Shown piece after piece: positions 35,415 to 43,959 of a stretch of 64,000 bases of DNA (position 1 is its first letter; the number at the start of each line of letters is the position of its first letter). The translations under genes and the position numbers were made by a program. The notes under the pieces were generated by a model that saw nothing but the letters and a program-made list of their open reading frames with translations, had not been told where the DNA came from and searched no databases. This DNA is from an uncultured Paracoccaceae bacterium (lineage in GTDB: Bacteria > Pseudomonadota > Alphaproteobacteria > Rhodobacterales > Rhodobacteraceae), in assembly GCA_951812615.1 (NCBI GenBank), contig CATOSU010000002.1:682001-746000 (forward strand), given 5' to 3'.

Positions 35415-35437
35415 AACCGGTCAGTCAACGACTGGTC

Positions 35438-35926
35438 TCAGCCGCCCGACGCCCGGATCGGCCGGATCTGGGCCAGTTGCTGTGGCCGTTCGCTGTTGGA
35501 TTGCATCTGCCGCAGAATCCGCAGCAATTGTGTGACGTCGTCATCCGACATCCCGCCGAACAAATGCCGGCGGGCAGCCCGTGCTGCTGCATCCGCTGCG
35601 GCATAGGCTGATCGCCCCGCTTCGGTGATCGTTATCCGCATGAAGCGCCTGTCATTTTCAAGCGCCTCTTTCTTCAGAAGCCCCCGCGCGGCCATCTTGT
35701 CGATCAGACGGCTGGTCGCGGTTCGCTCGATCACTGCCAGCTCGGCCAGATCGGCAACGGTGTGCACCTGATCTTCGTTCAGCAGGCATTGCAAAACCCG
35801 CCATTCCACCAACTTCAGCCCATGCGGACGCAAGGCGAAATGCATGAATTCACGGATTTGGGTGTTGAGCTTGGCCAGCAGGTATTCGGGCGGCTCGAAC
35901 CGGTCGAGATCTGGTGCATCGGTCAT
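35438..35926 (-). CDS. MarR-family transcriptional regulator
   Basis: The 162-aa protein starts at the ATG at 35926 (MTDAPDLDRFEPPEYLLAKL). The winged helix includes LKLVEWRVLQCLLNEDQVHT, LAELAVIERTATSRLIDKMA and the wing DRRFMRITITEAG. It is divergent from the aryl-CoA monooxygenase/reductase gene, and the palindromic candidate operator at 35972-35993 lies between them. It therefore probably represses that gene and itself. It is only distantly similar to the regulator at 31179. Confidence 0.88.
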   Translation of the reverse strand: MTDAPDLDRFEPPEYLLAKLNTQIREFMHFALRPHGLKLVEWRVLQCLLNEDQVHTVADLAELAVIERTATSRLIDKMAARGLLKKEALENDRRFMRITITEAGRSAYAAADAAARAARRHLFGGMSDDDVTQLLRILRQMQSNSERPQQLAQIRPIRASGG

Positions 35927-35971
35927 GTTCCGCCAACCATGCACGGAGAGAAAATACTGGTCAACTGCATA

Positions 35972-35993
35972 ATATGTGTATATGCACGTATTA
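35972..35993 (-). promoter_or_regulatory. candidate MarR operator, copy 2
   Basis: On the minus strand this reads TAATACGTGCATATACAC then ATAT. The inner 18 bp (35973-35990) are an imperfect palindrome, TA-GTG-ATAT-CAC-TA with the intervening bases mismatched, as expected for a MarR dimer site. It lies 45 bp from the regulator start and 23 bp from the monooxygenase start, overlapping the divergent promoters. Confidence 0.65.
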
Positions 35994-36016
35994 ATCATGC
36001 AACATAGGAGTCACCC

Positions 36017-38380
36017 ATGAAGATCACGGTCATCGGGGGCGGACCCGGCGGGCTCTACACGGCGCTTTTGACGAAAAAAGCCCGGCCGGATTGGGATGTG
36101 GAAGTGTTCGAACGCAATCAGGCGGACGATACATTTGGTTTCGGCGTTGTGTTCTCCGATGAAACGCTGGACGAATTTCTGAGCCGCGACAAACCCCTGT
36201 TCGACCTGATGCGGAACGAGTTCGCCTATTGGGATGACGTTGCCATCCACTACAAGGGACAGGAAATGCGCTGTGCCGGCAACGGGTTTTGCGGCACCTC
36301 CCGGCGTACGTTGCTGCGCCTGCTGCAACAGCGCTGCGCAGAACTGGGGGTCAGGCTGGAATTCGGGGTCGAAGTTGATGCCGCAGATCTCAAAAACCGG
36401 TTCCCGGACTCGGATGTGATCGTGGCCGGCGACGGGATCAACTCGGCCATCCGGCAGCACCATGCAGATGCATTTCAGCCTTCGATGGTCTGGAAATCGA
36501 ACCGGTTCTGCTGGATGGGATCAACCCGGCAGATGGACGAATTCAACTATTTCTTCCGGGAAACCGAACATGGCCATATGGTGGCTCACTGCTACCAGTA
36601 CGAGGACGATCACTCGACATGGGTGTTCGAAATGGACGAAGCCACGTGGCAGGGCCACGGGTTCGAAGAGTTTGACGAGGAAGGCTCCAAGGCAAAGCTG
36701 GAACAGATTTTTACCGAGGAACTGCAGGGCCATCCGCTGCTGCTGAACCGGTCCAACTGGCGCAACTTCCCGCGCATCTTTTGCGAGAATTGGTACACCG
36801 GAAATATCGTCATTCTCGGCGATGCCAAGGCCAGCGCACATTTCTCGATCGGGTCCGGCACCAAGCTGGCGATGGAATGCGCAATCGCGTTGTCCGACGC
36901 GCTGCTGGAACATGCCGAAACAGACGTTCAGACGGCGTTTCAGGCCTATGATGACGCCCGGCGCACTCCGTGCCAGATCATTCAGCACAATGCCGACGTG
37001 TCACTCAGCTGGTTCGAACATATGTCCCGGTCCTGGGACATGGAGCCGTACCAGTTTGCCATGGTGGTGATGTGCCGGGCCAAGTCGATCACCTATGACA
37101 ACCTGATCCTGCGCGATCCCGAATTCGTCCGCCGTGCGGATGACGAATGGTATGCCCGTCACCTGCGGGAAACCGGCGAGGATCTGTCGAATTCCCGCCC
37201 CACCCCGATGTTCTCGAAGTTTCGCATGCGAGACCTCGAACTGATGAACCGGGTCGTGATGTCGCCGATGGCACAATACAGCGCCGACGAGGACGGAAAC
37301 CTGACCGACTGGCACAAGGTGCATTACGGCGGGCACGCTTCCGGCGGCATGGGTCTGATCTATACAGAAATGACCTGTCCGGCGCCGGACGCGCGGATTT
37401 CGCTGGGGTGCCCCGGCATGTGGACCGACAATCACGAAGCGCAGTGGAAAGAGGTGGTTGATTTCATCCACACCAACACCCGGGCCAAGGTCGCGATGCA
37501 GTTGGGGCATGCCGGACGCAAGGGCGCGACCCAGCTCGGTTGGGAAGATGGCGACGTGCCGATCCGGGATGCTGCGAAGCGCTGGGATCTGGTCAGCGCG
37601 TCCCCCTTGCCGTGGGAAGAAGGTGTCAATGACGCCCCGGCAGAGCTGGGCCGGGAGGGTATGGACAGGATCCGCGACGAATTCGTTCAGGCAACCGAAC
37701 GCGCTGCCCGTGCCGGGTTTGACATGCTGGAACTGCATTGTGCACACGGATACCTTCTGGCTTCATTCCTGTCGCCGCTGACCAACCGGCGCAGCGACGA
37801 CTATGGCGGAAACGTGGAAAACCGGATGCGCTTCCCGCTGGAACTGTTTGCAGCCATGCGCGCGGCGTGGCCCCCGGAACGGCCGATGTCCGTGCGTGTG
37901 TCCGGCACCGACTGGAAGGATGGCGGGCTGAACGAGGCCGACCTGATCGCCATATCCGAAGGCTTCGAAGCCGCAGGATGTGATCTGATCGACGTTTCCG
38001 CCGGACAGACCGTGCCGGATCAGAGCCCGGTCTATGGACGGATGTTCCAGACGCATTTGTCCGAAGCCGTCCGCAACGTTAAGAAAATCGCAACCATGAC
38101 GGTCGGCGCAATCACCGAAGCCGCGCAGGTCAACACAATCCTGCATACCCGGCGCGCCGATCTGGTCGCAATCGGCCGTCCGCACCTGTGGAACCCCTAT
38201 TTTACGCATCAGGCCGCTGCGTGGTATGGTGTGCGCAATGAACCCGCGTGGTCCAAACAATACCTGACCGGGGCCGCGCAGGCCGCGCGCGAAACGGAAA
38301 AGACCAAGGAAAAGATGATGGAGCTGCAACACAAGGCGGCCCCGGGGCAACACGTTCGCCTGGCCAGCGCCGCTGAGTAA
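36017..38380 (+). CDS. bifunctional aryl-CoA monooxygenase/reductase fusion (2-aminobenzoyl-CoA / salicylyl-CoA type)
   Basis: The 787-aa fusion has two flavoenzyme halves. Residues 1-385 are an FAD monooxygenase (dinucleotide fold ITVIGGGPGGLYTALL, VAGDGINSAIR, ILGDAKASAHFSIGSGTKLA). Residues 395-760 are an Old Yellow Enzyme-type FMN reductase (MSPMAQYSADEDGNLTDWH, ELHCAHGYLLASFLSPLTN, RRSDDYGG). This layout matches 2-aminobenzoyl-CoA monooxygenase/reductase of aerobic anthranilate/indoleacetate degradation and 'salicylyl-CoA 5-hydroxylase/oxidoreductase' homologues. It would hydroxylate and then reduce the ring of an aryl-CoA. The actual substrate is not fixed by sequence. Confidence 0.88.
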   Translation: MKITVIGGGPGGLYTALLTKKARPDWDVEVFERNQADDTFGFGVVFSDETLDEFLSRDKPLFDLMRNEFAYWDDVAIHYKGQEMRCAGNGFCGTSRRTLLRLLQQRCAELGVRLEFGVEVDAADLKNRFPDSDVIVAGDGINSAIRQHHADAFQPSMVWKSNRFCWMGSTRQMDEFNYFFRETEHGHMVAHCYQYEDDHSTWVFEMDEATWQGHGFEEFDEEGSKAKLEQIFTEELQGHPLLLNRSNWRNFPRIFCENWYTGNIVILGDAKASAHFSIGSGTKLAMECAIALSDALLEHAETDVQTAFQAYDDARRTPCQIIQHNADVSLSWFEHMSRSWDMEPYQFAMVVMCRAKSITYDNLILRDPEFVRRADDEWYARHLRETGEDLSNSRPTPMFSKFRMRDLELMNRVVMSPMAQYSADEDGNLTDWHKVHYGGHASGGMGLIYTEMTCPAPDARISLGCPGMWTDNHEAQWKEVVDFIHTNTRAKVAMQLGHAGRKGATQLGWEDGDVPIRDAAKRWDLVSASPLPWEEGVNDAPAELGREGMDRIRDEFVQATERAARAGFDMLELHCAHGYLLASFLSPLTNRRSDDYGGNVENRMRFPLELFAAMRAAWPPERPMSVRVSGTDWKDGGLNEADLIAISEGFEAAGCDLIDVSAGQTVPDQSPVYGRMFQTHLSEAVRNVKKIATMTVGAITEAAQVNTILHTRRADLVAIGRPHLWNPYFTHQAAAWYGVRNEPAWSKQYLTGAAQAARETEKTKEKMMELQHKAAPGQHVRLASAAE

Positions 38381-38389
38381 CCCGTCCGG

Positions 38390-39340
38390 ATGCCTCTCTA
38401 TGCGGAAACGCCGCCGATACGCTGCGGCTATCTGGATGAAGAGGACGGCTATTGCGTGTTCTGGCAAAGCTTCGGCGCGCCAAGCCGCCCGGCAATTCTG
38501 CTGTTGCACGGCGGACCGGGCGGCGGCACGGCAGACCGGATGCCACGTCTCTTCGACCCTGACCTCTGGCACATCATCACAATGGACCAGCGCGGCGCGG
38601 GCCGGTCGACCCCGCATGCCGGGGACACCCGGCAGGCTTTGCATGCCAACACCACCACGCATCTGATCTCGGATATCGAGCGCCTGAGGAAGCAATTGGA
38701 CATCGCCCAATGGTACCTTTATGGCGCGTCCTGGGGCGCGACGCTGGCGCAGGCATATGCCCTTGCGCATCGCGATCACGTTCAGGGAATGATCCTTGCC
38801 TCAGTCACATCCACCAGCGGGTTTGAAATCGACAACCTCTATGGCGCTGCGGGCGCCTATTTGCCCGAAGCGTTTTCCGCGTTTCAAGTTGGGGCACCCG
38901 AGGGAACTCCGGGCATCGGAATGGCGGACGCCTATTGCCACCGGCTGATGTCCGACGATGTCGCGGCGCGCGATGCGGCGGCGCGGGACTGGTGCCGGTG
39001 GGAAGCCGCTGTCCTGGAAGCCGATCCGCGGGCCGAACCGTCTGACCGGTTCCGCGATCCGCGGTTCCGGCTAGGCTTCGCGCGGGTCGTCACGCATTAC
39101 TTCCGGGATCTGGCCTGGCTGACGCCGCCGCTGTTGGAACGGGCCGCGGAACTGGCCGGGCTTCCGGCGATTCTCATCAACAGCCGGGTGGATCTTTCCT
39201 GTCCTCTTGTCACGGCATGGAAGTTGCATCAGGCCATGCCGCGTTCGGAACTGATCGTACTGTCCGGCGGATTGCACGGTACGCTTTACGGCCCCCTGTC
39301 CGAAGCCATCGTGTCAGCAGGAAACCGGTTGCAACCCTGA
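38390..39340 (+). CDS. prolyl aminopeptidase-like alpha/beta hydrolase
   Basis: The 316-aa hydrolase has the S33 hallmarks: LLLHGGPGGGT oxyanion loop, MDQRGAGRSTPH and nucleophile elbow GASWGATLA. A late Asp (INSRVDLSCP) and His (GGLHGTLYG) complete the triad. It is close to prolyl iminopeptidases, which release N-terminal proline from peptides, but this fold also includes ester and C-C hydrolases. It starts 10 bp after the monooxygenase stop, so it is co-transcribed. The gene could serve peptide processing alongside the nearby peptide-type transporter or ring-product hydrolysis. Confidence 0.8.
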   Translation: MPLYAETPPIRCGYLDEEDGYCVFWQSFGAPSRPAILLLHGGPGGGTADRMPRLFDPDLWHIITMDQRGAGRSTPHAGDTRQALHANTTTHLISDIERLRKQLDIAQWYLYGASWGATLAQAYALAHRDHVQGMILASVTSTSGFEIDNLYGAAGAYLPEAFSAFQVGAPEGTPGIGMADAYCHRLMSDDVAARDAAARDWCRWEAAVLEADPRAEPSDRFRDPRFRLGFARVVTHYFRDLAWLTPPLLERAAELAGLPAILINSRVDLSCPLVTAWKLHQAMPRSELIVLSGGLHGTLYGPLSEAIVSAGNRLQP

Positions 39341-39418
39341 CCGGGCCACAGCGATCTGAAAACTGGATCAGTCCGCCGCAATTCCGTACTGATCCGATAA
39401 CCGGGCAGGAGTTTATTC

Positions 39419-40270
39419 ATGATGCAGGCGCACGCAGAGCAACCCGACGTCAAACAGTGGATCGGGCGAACGGAAAATGCCCGGGACGTGATCGACGTTC
39501 GGCAGGCCGTTCTCATGCAGAGCATCCTGCCCACCAAGGACCGGTTTGAAACCGGGGCCGTTTTGCCGCCCCTGTGGAACTGGCTCTACTTTCACGCGCC
39601 GGAACCACTGGACCGGCTGGGACGGGACGGGCATCCGAAAAAGGGGGGCTTCATGCCACCCGTCGCGCTGCCGCGGCGCATGTGGGCGGGCGGACGTTTC
39701 GAGTTCCAAGACGATCTGCGAATCGGTGATTCTGTAACCAGAAGGAGCAAAATCCTTGCGGTTACCCCCAAGCGGGGCAAATCCGGCGCATTGTGTTTTG
39801 TCACCGTCGAACATTGCTTTCTGCGCGATGAAAGTACCGTCTGGCGCGAGGAACACGATGTCGTCTATCGCGACGACCCGTCTCCGGAGGCCCCGCCCTC
39901 GCAACAGATTGCCGCGCCGGACGGACACACCCATCGGCAAACGGTAGAGCCTTCGCCGGTGATGTTGTTCCGGTATTCCGCGCTGATGTTCAATGGGCAC
40001 CGCATCCACTATGACCGCGACTATGCCCGGGATGTGGAAGGCTATCCTGACCTTGTTTTTCACGGTCCGCTCACGGCTACGATGCTGGCCGAATTCTGCC
40101 GCGGCCGGTCACAGCGCCGGATGACGTCGTTCGCCTACCGCGCCGTCAGCCCGCTGTTTTGTTCCGCTCCGTTCGGTCTTTTCCTGAATATGGGGGAACG
40201 TGCCGCCACCGCTTGGGCCTGCACTCCCGACGGCGCGCTTGCAATGACTGCCGAGGCGGAATTCGGCTGA
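39419..40270 (+). CDS. MaoC/FAS1-like acyl dehydratase (HTD2/mesaconyl-CoA hydratase type)
   Basis: The 283-aa double hot-dog protein has an N-terminal FAS1-like dehydratase half (about 10-150; LPPLWNWLYFHAPEPLDRLG, GGFMPPVALPRRMWAGG). The C-terminal half carries RYSALMFNGHRIHYDRDYAR, the hydratase catalytic segment (N-x-H-x-x-H-x-D-like). Relatives include mitochondrial HTD2 dehydratase and mesaconyl/itaconyl-CoA hydratases. A (de)hydration of an enoyl-CoA intermediate in the same catabolic route is inferred. It is 78 bp past the hydrolase gene, same strand. Confidence 0.8.
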   Translation: MMQAHAEQPDVKQWIGRTENARDVIDVRQAVLMQSILPTKDRFETGAVLPPLWNWLYFHAPEPLDRLGRDGHPKKGGFMPPVALPRRMWAGGRFEFQDDLRIGDSVTRRSKILAVTPKRGKSGALCFVTVEHCFLRDESTVWREEHDVVYRDDPSPEAPPSQQIAAPDGHTHRQTVEPSPVMLFRYSALMFNGHRIHYDRDYARDVEGYPDLVFHGPLTATMLAEFCRGRSQRRMTSFAYRAVSPLFCSAPFGLFLNMGERAATAWACTPDGALAMTAEAEFG

Positions 40271-40380
40271 CGGGCAGTGAACGCAGTGCCGATTTGACGG
40301 GCGGACGCCTTCCCTGACGGTCCAGAATCTGAACGGAATCCCAAACGTGCCTTTGACAGAGCGCGGAACTGGGCAGATAG

Positions 40381-40402
40381 TAATACGTGCGAATGCATCA
40401 AT
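40381..40402 (+). promoter_or_regulatory. candidate MarR operator, copy 3
   Basis: The 22 bp TAATACGTGCGAATGCATC then AAT share their first ten bases exactly with the minus strand of copy 2 and the TAATA..TGC...T.CA pattern with copy 1. It lies 29-50 bp upstream of the transporter substrate-binding gene, in the expected promoter zone. Confidence 0.55.
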
Positions 40403-40430
40403 ATCAAAAAAGAACTTCAGGGAGACAACA

Positions 40431-42026
40431 ATGCTGAAATCACTCAGTCGCAGAGTGCTCATGGGCGCCGCGGCCGCGGCCGCAATGACCATTGGCATGA
40501 CTGCAAACGCGCAACTGGCGCTTGCAGAAACTGTCCTGCGCGTCGTTCCTCACGCCGGGCTGAAGATCCTCGATCCGATCTGGACGACTGCATATATCAG
40601 CCGCAACCACGGCTATATGATCTACGATACTCTGTTTTCGCTTGATGCGGACGGAGCCATCCAGCCTCAGATGGTCGATACGGTAACCCGGTCAGAAGAC
40701 GGGATGACCGTAACGCTGACCCTGCGCGACGGGCTGATGTGGCATGACGGTACTCCGGTCACGGCCGAGGATTGCGTGGCCTCGATCAATCGCTGGGGCG
40801 GCAAGGACGCGATGGGGCAGAAGCTGATGAGCTTCGTCGACAACCTCTCGGCCGATGGCGACAAGAATATCGTGTTCACGATGAACACACCGACCAGCCT
40901 GATCGAACTGGCGCTGAGCAAACCGTCCTCGAACGTGCCGTTCATGATGCCGGCGCGGATTGCTGCTACTCCGGGCAGCGAACAGATCTCGGAATACATC
41001 GGTTCCGGCCCCTACAAGATGAATATGGAGGAATGGGAACCGGGTGTTAAAGTCGTCTATGAAAAGTTTGACGAATATGTGCCGCGGTCCGAGCCTGCGT
41101 CCGGGTTTTCCGGAGCCAAGATCGCCAAGGTCGATCGCGTCGAATGGACACCGAACCGCGACATTCAGCAGGCCGTGAACGCGCTGAATGCGGGCGAAGT
41201 GGATATCATCGAATCGCTGCCGCCCGACCTGCATCCACTGATCCATGATGCCGGCAAAGCCTACATCAAGGATTCCAACCCGCCGGGCCTGCAATACACT
41301 GCGCGGTTCAACGTGCTGCACCCGCCGTTTGACAACGACAAGATCCGTCAGGCGCTGCTCTATGCCTTCAATCAGGAAGACTTCCTGGAAGCCAATATCG
41401 GCCATGCAGATTTCTACAAGACCTGTAAGGCGCTGTTTGGCTGCGGCATGCCGTTCGAAAGCACGGCCCATATGGACGGGCTGCTGGAATCGAACTTTGC
41501 CAAGGCCAAGGAACTTCTGGCCGAGGCCGGGTATGACGGAACACCGGTTGTGCTGATGCATTCGACCAACGTGCCGGTTCTGACCAACCTCGCACCGGTT
41601 GCCAAGGAACTGATGGAAGCCATCGGCATGAATGTCGACATGCAGTCCATGGACTGGTCGACGCTGGTGGCTCGCCGTTCCAAGCAGGACGCACCGGCCG
41701 ATGGCGGCTGGAACATGTTCCTGACCGCGTGGACCATGGGTGACCTGATCAACCCGCTGACCATGGCGTTCCTGAATTCGTCCTGTGACAAGGCCCTGTT
41801 CGGCTGGCCGTGCGACGAGCAGATGGAAGAGCTGCGCGATCAGTTTGCCCGTGCCGGAACCGCGGACGAGCAGAAGAAGATCATCGATGCGATCCAGGCC
41901 CGTTTCGTGGAATACCCGACCCACATTCACCTGGGTCAGTGGAACACGCCTTCGGCGCTGGCCAACAATATCGATGGCTACCTGCAGGCCGGCGTGCCCG
42001 TCTTCTGGAACATCGAAAAGAAGTAA
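40431..42026 (+). CDS. ABC transporter substrate-binding protein, peptide family 5
   Basis: The 531-aa precursor starts at the ATG at 40431 behind a GGGAGAC ribosome site. A signal peptide of about 32 residues (SRRVLMGAAAAAAMTIGMTA) ends near ANAQLALAE. The mature protein has the family-5 SBP pattern (RDGLMWHDGTPVTAEDC; YTARFNVLHPPFDNDKIRQA). It probably captures di/oligopeptides or a related amphipathic solute in the periplasm. It is first in a four-gene transporter operon next to the aromatic catabolic genes. Confidence 0.93.
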   Translation: MLKSLSRRVLMGAAAAAAMTIGMTANAQLALAETVLRVVPHAGLKILDPIWTTAYISRNHGYMIYDTLFSLDADGAIQPQMVDTVTRSEDGMTVTLTLRDGLMWHDGTPVTAEDCVASINRWGGKDAMGQKLMSFVDNLSADGDKNIVFTMNTPTSLIELALSKPSSNVPFMMPARIAATPGSEQISEYIGSGPYKMNMEEWEPGVKVVYEKFDEYVPRSEPASGFSGAKIAKVDRVEWTPNRDIQQAVNALNAGEVDIIESLPPDLHPLIHDAGKAYIKDSNPPGLQYTARFNVLHPPFDNDKIRQALLYAFNQEDFLEANIGHADFYKTCKALFGCGMPFESTAHMDGLLESNFAKAKELLAEAGYDGTPVVLMHSTNVPVLTNLAPVAKELMEAIGMNVDMQSMDWSTLVARRSKQDAPADGGWNMFLTAWTMGDLINPLTMAFLNSSCDKALFGWPCDEQMEELRDQFARAGTADEQKKIIDAIQARFVEYPTHIHLGQWNTPSALANNIDGYLQAGVPVFWNIEKK

Positions 42027-42100
42027 GTCGTCTGTGACGATCTGCTCCGCTGCGGTTCGCCGCGGCGGAGCCTCCACCTCCCGATACAGCGAGAGTTCCG

Positions 42101-43042
42101 ATGGCCTCCTATCTGCTGAAGCGGCTGCTTGCGACAATCCCCGTCATGATCTTCGTCGCGGTCTTCATTTTCATGCTGCTGCGGCTGACCCCCGGCGACC
42201 CTGCTGCGCTGATCGCAGGCGATTTCGCCAGTGACGCGCAGATTGCCGAGATCCGCGAGAAGCTGGGCCTGACCGAACCGCTGTTGAAGCAATTCTTCAT
42301 CTGGATCAGCGACGTTTTCCGCGGTGATTTCGGCGAAAGCTTTTATTTCAAGAAACAGGTCAGCGAACTGATCGCCGCCCGGATTGAACCGACGCTTTCG
42401 CTGTCCATGGTCACTATTATCCTGACGGTCTGCATCGCTGTCCCGATGGGCATCATCGCCGCTTACAAGCAAGGCAGCTGGGTCGACCGTATCGTTATGG
42501 GCTTTTCCGTGCTCGGCTTTTCGGTCCCGGTTTTCGTGATCGGCTTTGCGCTGGTTTACATATTCTCGATCCAGCTGAACTGGCTGCCGGTGCAGGGTTA
42601 CAAACGTTTGGGCGATGGCATCGGGCCATGGATTGTTCACCTGGTCCTGCCCGCGCTGGCGCTGTCGGTTATCTTTGTTGCCTTCATCGCCCGGATGACC
42701 CGGACATCAATGCTGGAAGTTCTGGGCGAGGACTATATCCGCACCGCCCGCGCCAAAGGTCAGACCGAAACCAAGGTTCTGACCCGCCATGCCCTGCGCA
42801 ATGCCGCGGTACCGATCATCACGGTCATCGGCTTCGCCTTTGCGATCCTGATCGGCGGCGTTGTCGTGACCGAAAGCGTCTTCAACATTCCCGGCCTCGG
42901 GTTGCTGACAGTCGAAGCGGTCCTGAACCGCGACTTCCCGGCAATTCAGGCGGTCGTTCTGCTGTTTTCACTGATCTACGTGCTGATCAACCTTCTGATC
43001 GATCTCAGCTACACCGTGCTTGATCCAAGGATCCGATACTGA
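42101..43042 (+). CDS. ABC transporter permease, DppB/OppB type
   Basis: The 313-aa inner-membrane permease has six predicted helices and the N-terminal MASYLLKRLLATIPVMIFVA typical of the DppB class. The EAA loop is EDYIRTARAKGQTETKVLTR, with GLLTVEAVLNRDFPAIQ at the C-terminus. Its TGA overlaps the ATG of the next permease. It pairs with the following gene as the membrane channel. Confidence 0.95.
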   Translation: MASYLLKRLLATIPVMIFVAVFIFMLLRLTPGDPAALIAGDFASDAQIAEIREKLGLTEPLLKQFFIWISDVFRGDFGESFYFKKQVSELIAARIEPTLSLSMVTIILTVCIAVPMGIIAAYKQGSWVDRIVMGFSVLGFSVPVFVIGFALVYIFSIQLNWLPVQGYKRLGDGIGPWIVHLVLPALALSVIFVAFIARMTRTSMLEVLGEDYIRTARAKGQTETKVLTRHALRNAAVPIITVIGFAFAILIGGVVVTESVFNIPGLGLLTVEAVLNRDFPAIQAVVLLFSLIYVLINLLIDLSYTVLDPRIRY

Positions 43043-43956
43043 TGACAACCCAAAGCGCGCATTCCCCGTTTCGCCGGACCCTTCGGCGCATGGGCGGCCA
43101 CCCTTCGGTTCTGATCGGCGGTATTCTGGTCCTGCTGATCTGTCTCATGGCCTTTCTGGCCCCTGCCCTCGGAACACGCGACCCGAATGCGATCTCGACC
43201 TCCAACCGGCTGAAGGAACCCGGGTTTGAGGGTATTATGAAGGTGTATACCGATGAAGGCCGGATCAAGGTCCCCGTGCACTATCGGCTGGGCTCCGATT
43301 CGCTGGGCCGTGACCTGTATTCCCGGGTAATCTACGGTGCCCGTGTGTCGCTGATCGTCGGCGTCACCGTCGCCGCGATCTCGATTGCCATCGGGATGGT
43401 TGGGGGGCTCGTTGCCGGGTATTTCCGGTTCCTCGACGGGATCATCATGCGGATCATGGACGGGTTGATGGCAATCCCGGCGATCCTGCTTGCGATTGCC
43501 GTCGTCTCGGTTTTCAACGCCGGGCTGACCAGCGTGATCATCGCCATTGTCGTGCCCGAAGTGCCACGGGTGGTCCGGCTGGTCCGCAGTATCGTCTTGT
43601 CGATCCGTGAAGAACCCTATGTCGAAGCAGCGATCACTGCCGGTACAAAGACACACCTGCTGCTGATCCGCCATGTTCTGCCCAATACGGTTGCGCCGCT
43701 GATCGTTCAGGGAACGTTCATCGTGGCCTCGGCCATTATTGTGGAGGCGATCCTGTCATTCCTCGGGCTGGGCATTCCGGCGGACGAGGTTCCGACTTGG
43801 GGCAACATCATGGGCGTGGCCCGCGAAAACTTCCAGCTGCACCCCTACCAGATCCTGTACCCGGGCGTTCTGCTCGCGATCACGGTGCTGTCAGTCAACA
43901 TGCTGGGCGACGGTCTGCGCGACACGCTCGACCCACGCTTTGCAAAGCGGGTGTAA
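43042..43956 (+). CDS. ABC transporter permease, DppC/OppC type
   Basis: The 304-aa permease has an N-terminal helix (HPSVLIGGILVLLICLMAFL) and the LGSDSLGRDLYSRVIYGARV signature of the DppC class. The EAA loop is EEPYVEAAITAGTKTHLLLI. It overlaps the upstream permease stop by one base and is four bases from the ATPase gene. A periplasmic insert at about 45-85 is slightly longer than in E. coli. Confidence 0.95.
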   Translation: MTTQSAHSPFRRTLRRMGGHPSVLIGGILVLLICLMAFLAPALGTRDPNAISTSNRLKEPGFEGIMKVYTDEGRIKVPVHYRLGSDSLGRDLYSRVIYGARVSLIVGVTVAAISIAIGMVGGLVAGYFRFLDGIIMRIMDGLMAIPAILLAIAVVSVFNAGLTSVIIAIVVPEVPRVVRLVRSIVLSIREEPYVEAAITAGTKTHLLLIRHVLPNTVAPLIVQGTFIVASAIIVEAILSFLGLGIPADEVPTWGNIMGVARENFQLHPYQILYPGVLLAITVLSVNMLGDGLRDTLDPRFAKRV

Positions 43957-43959
43957 GAG

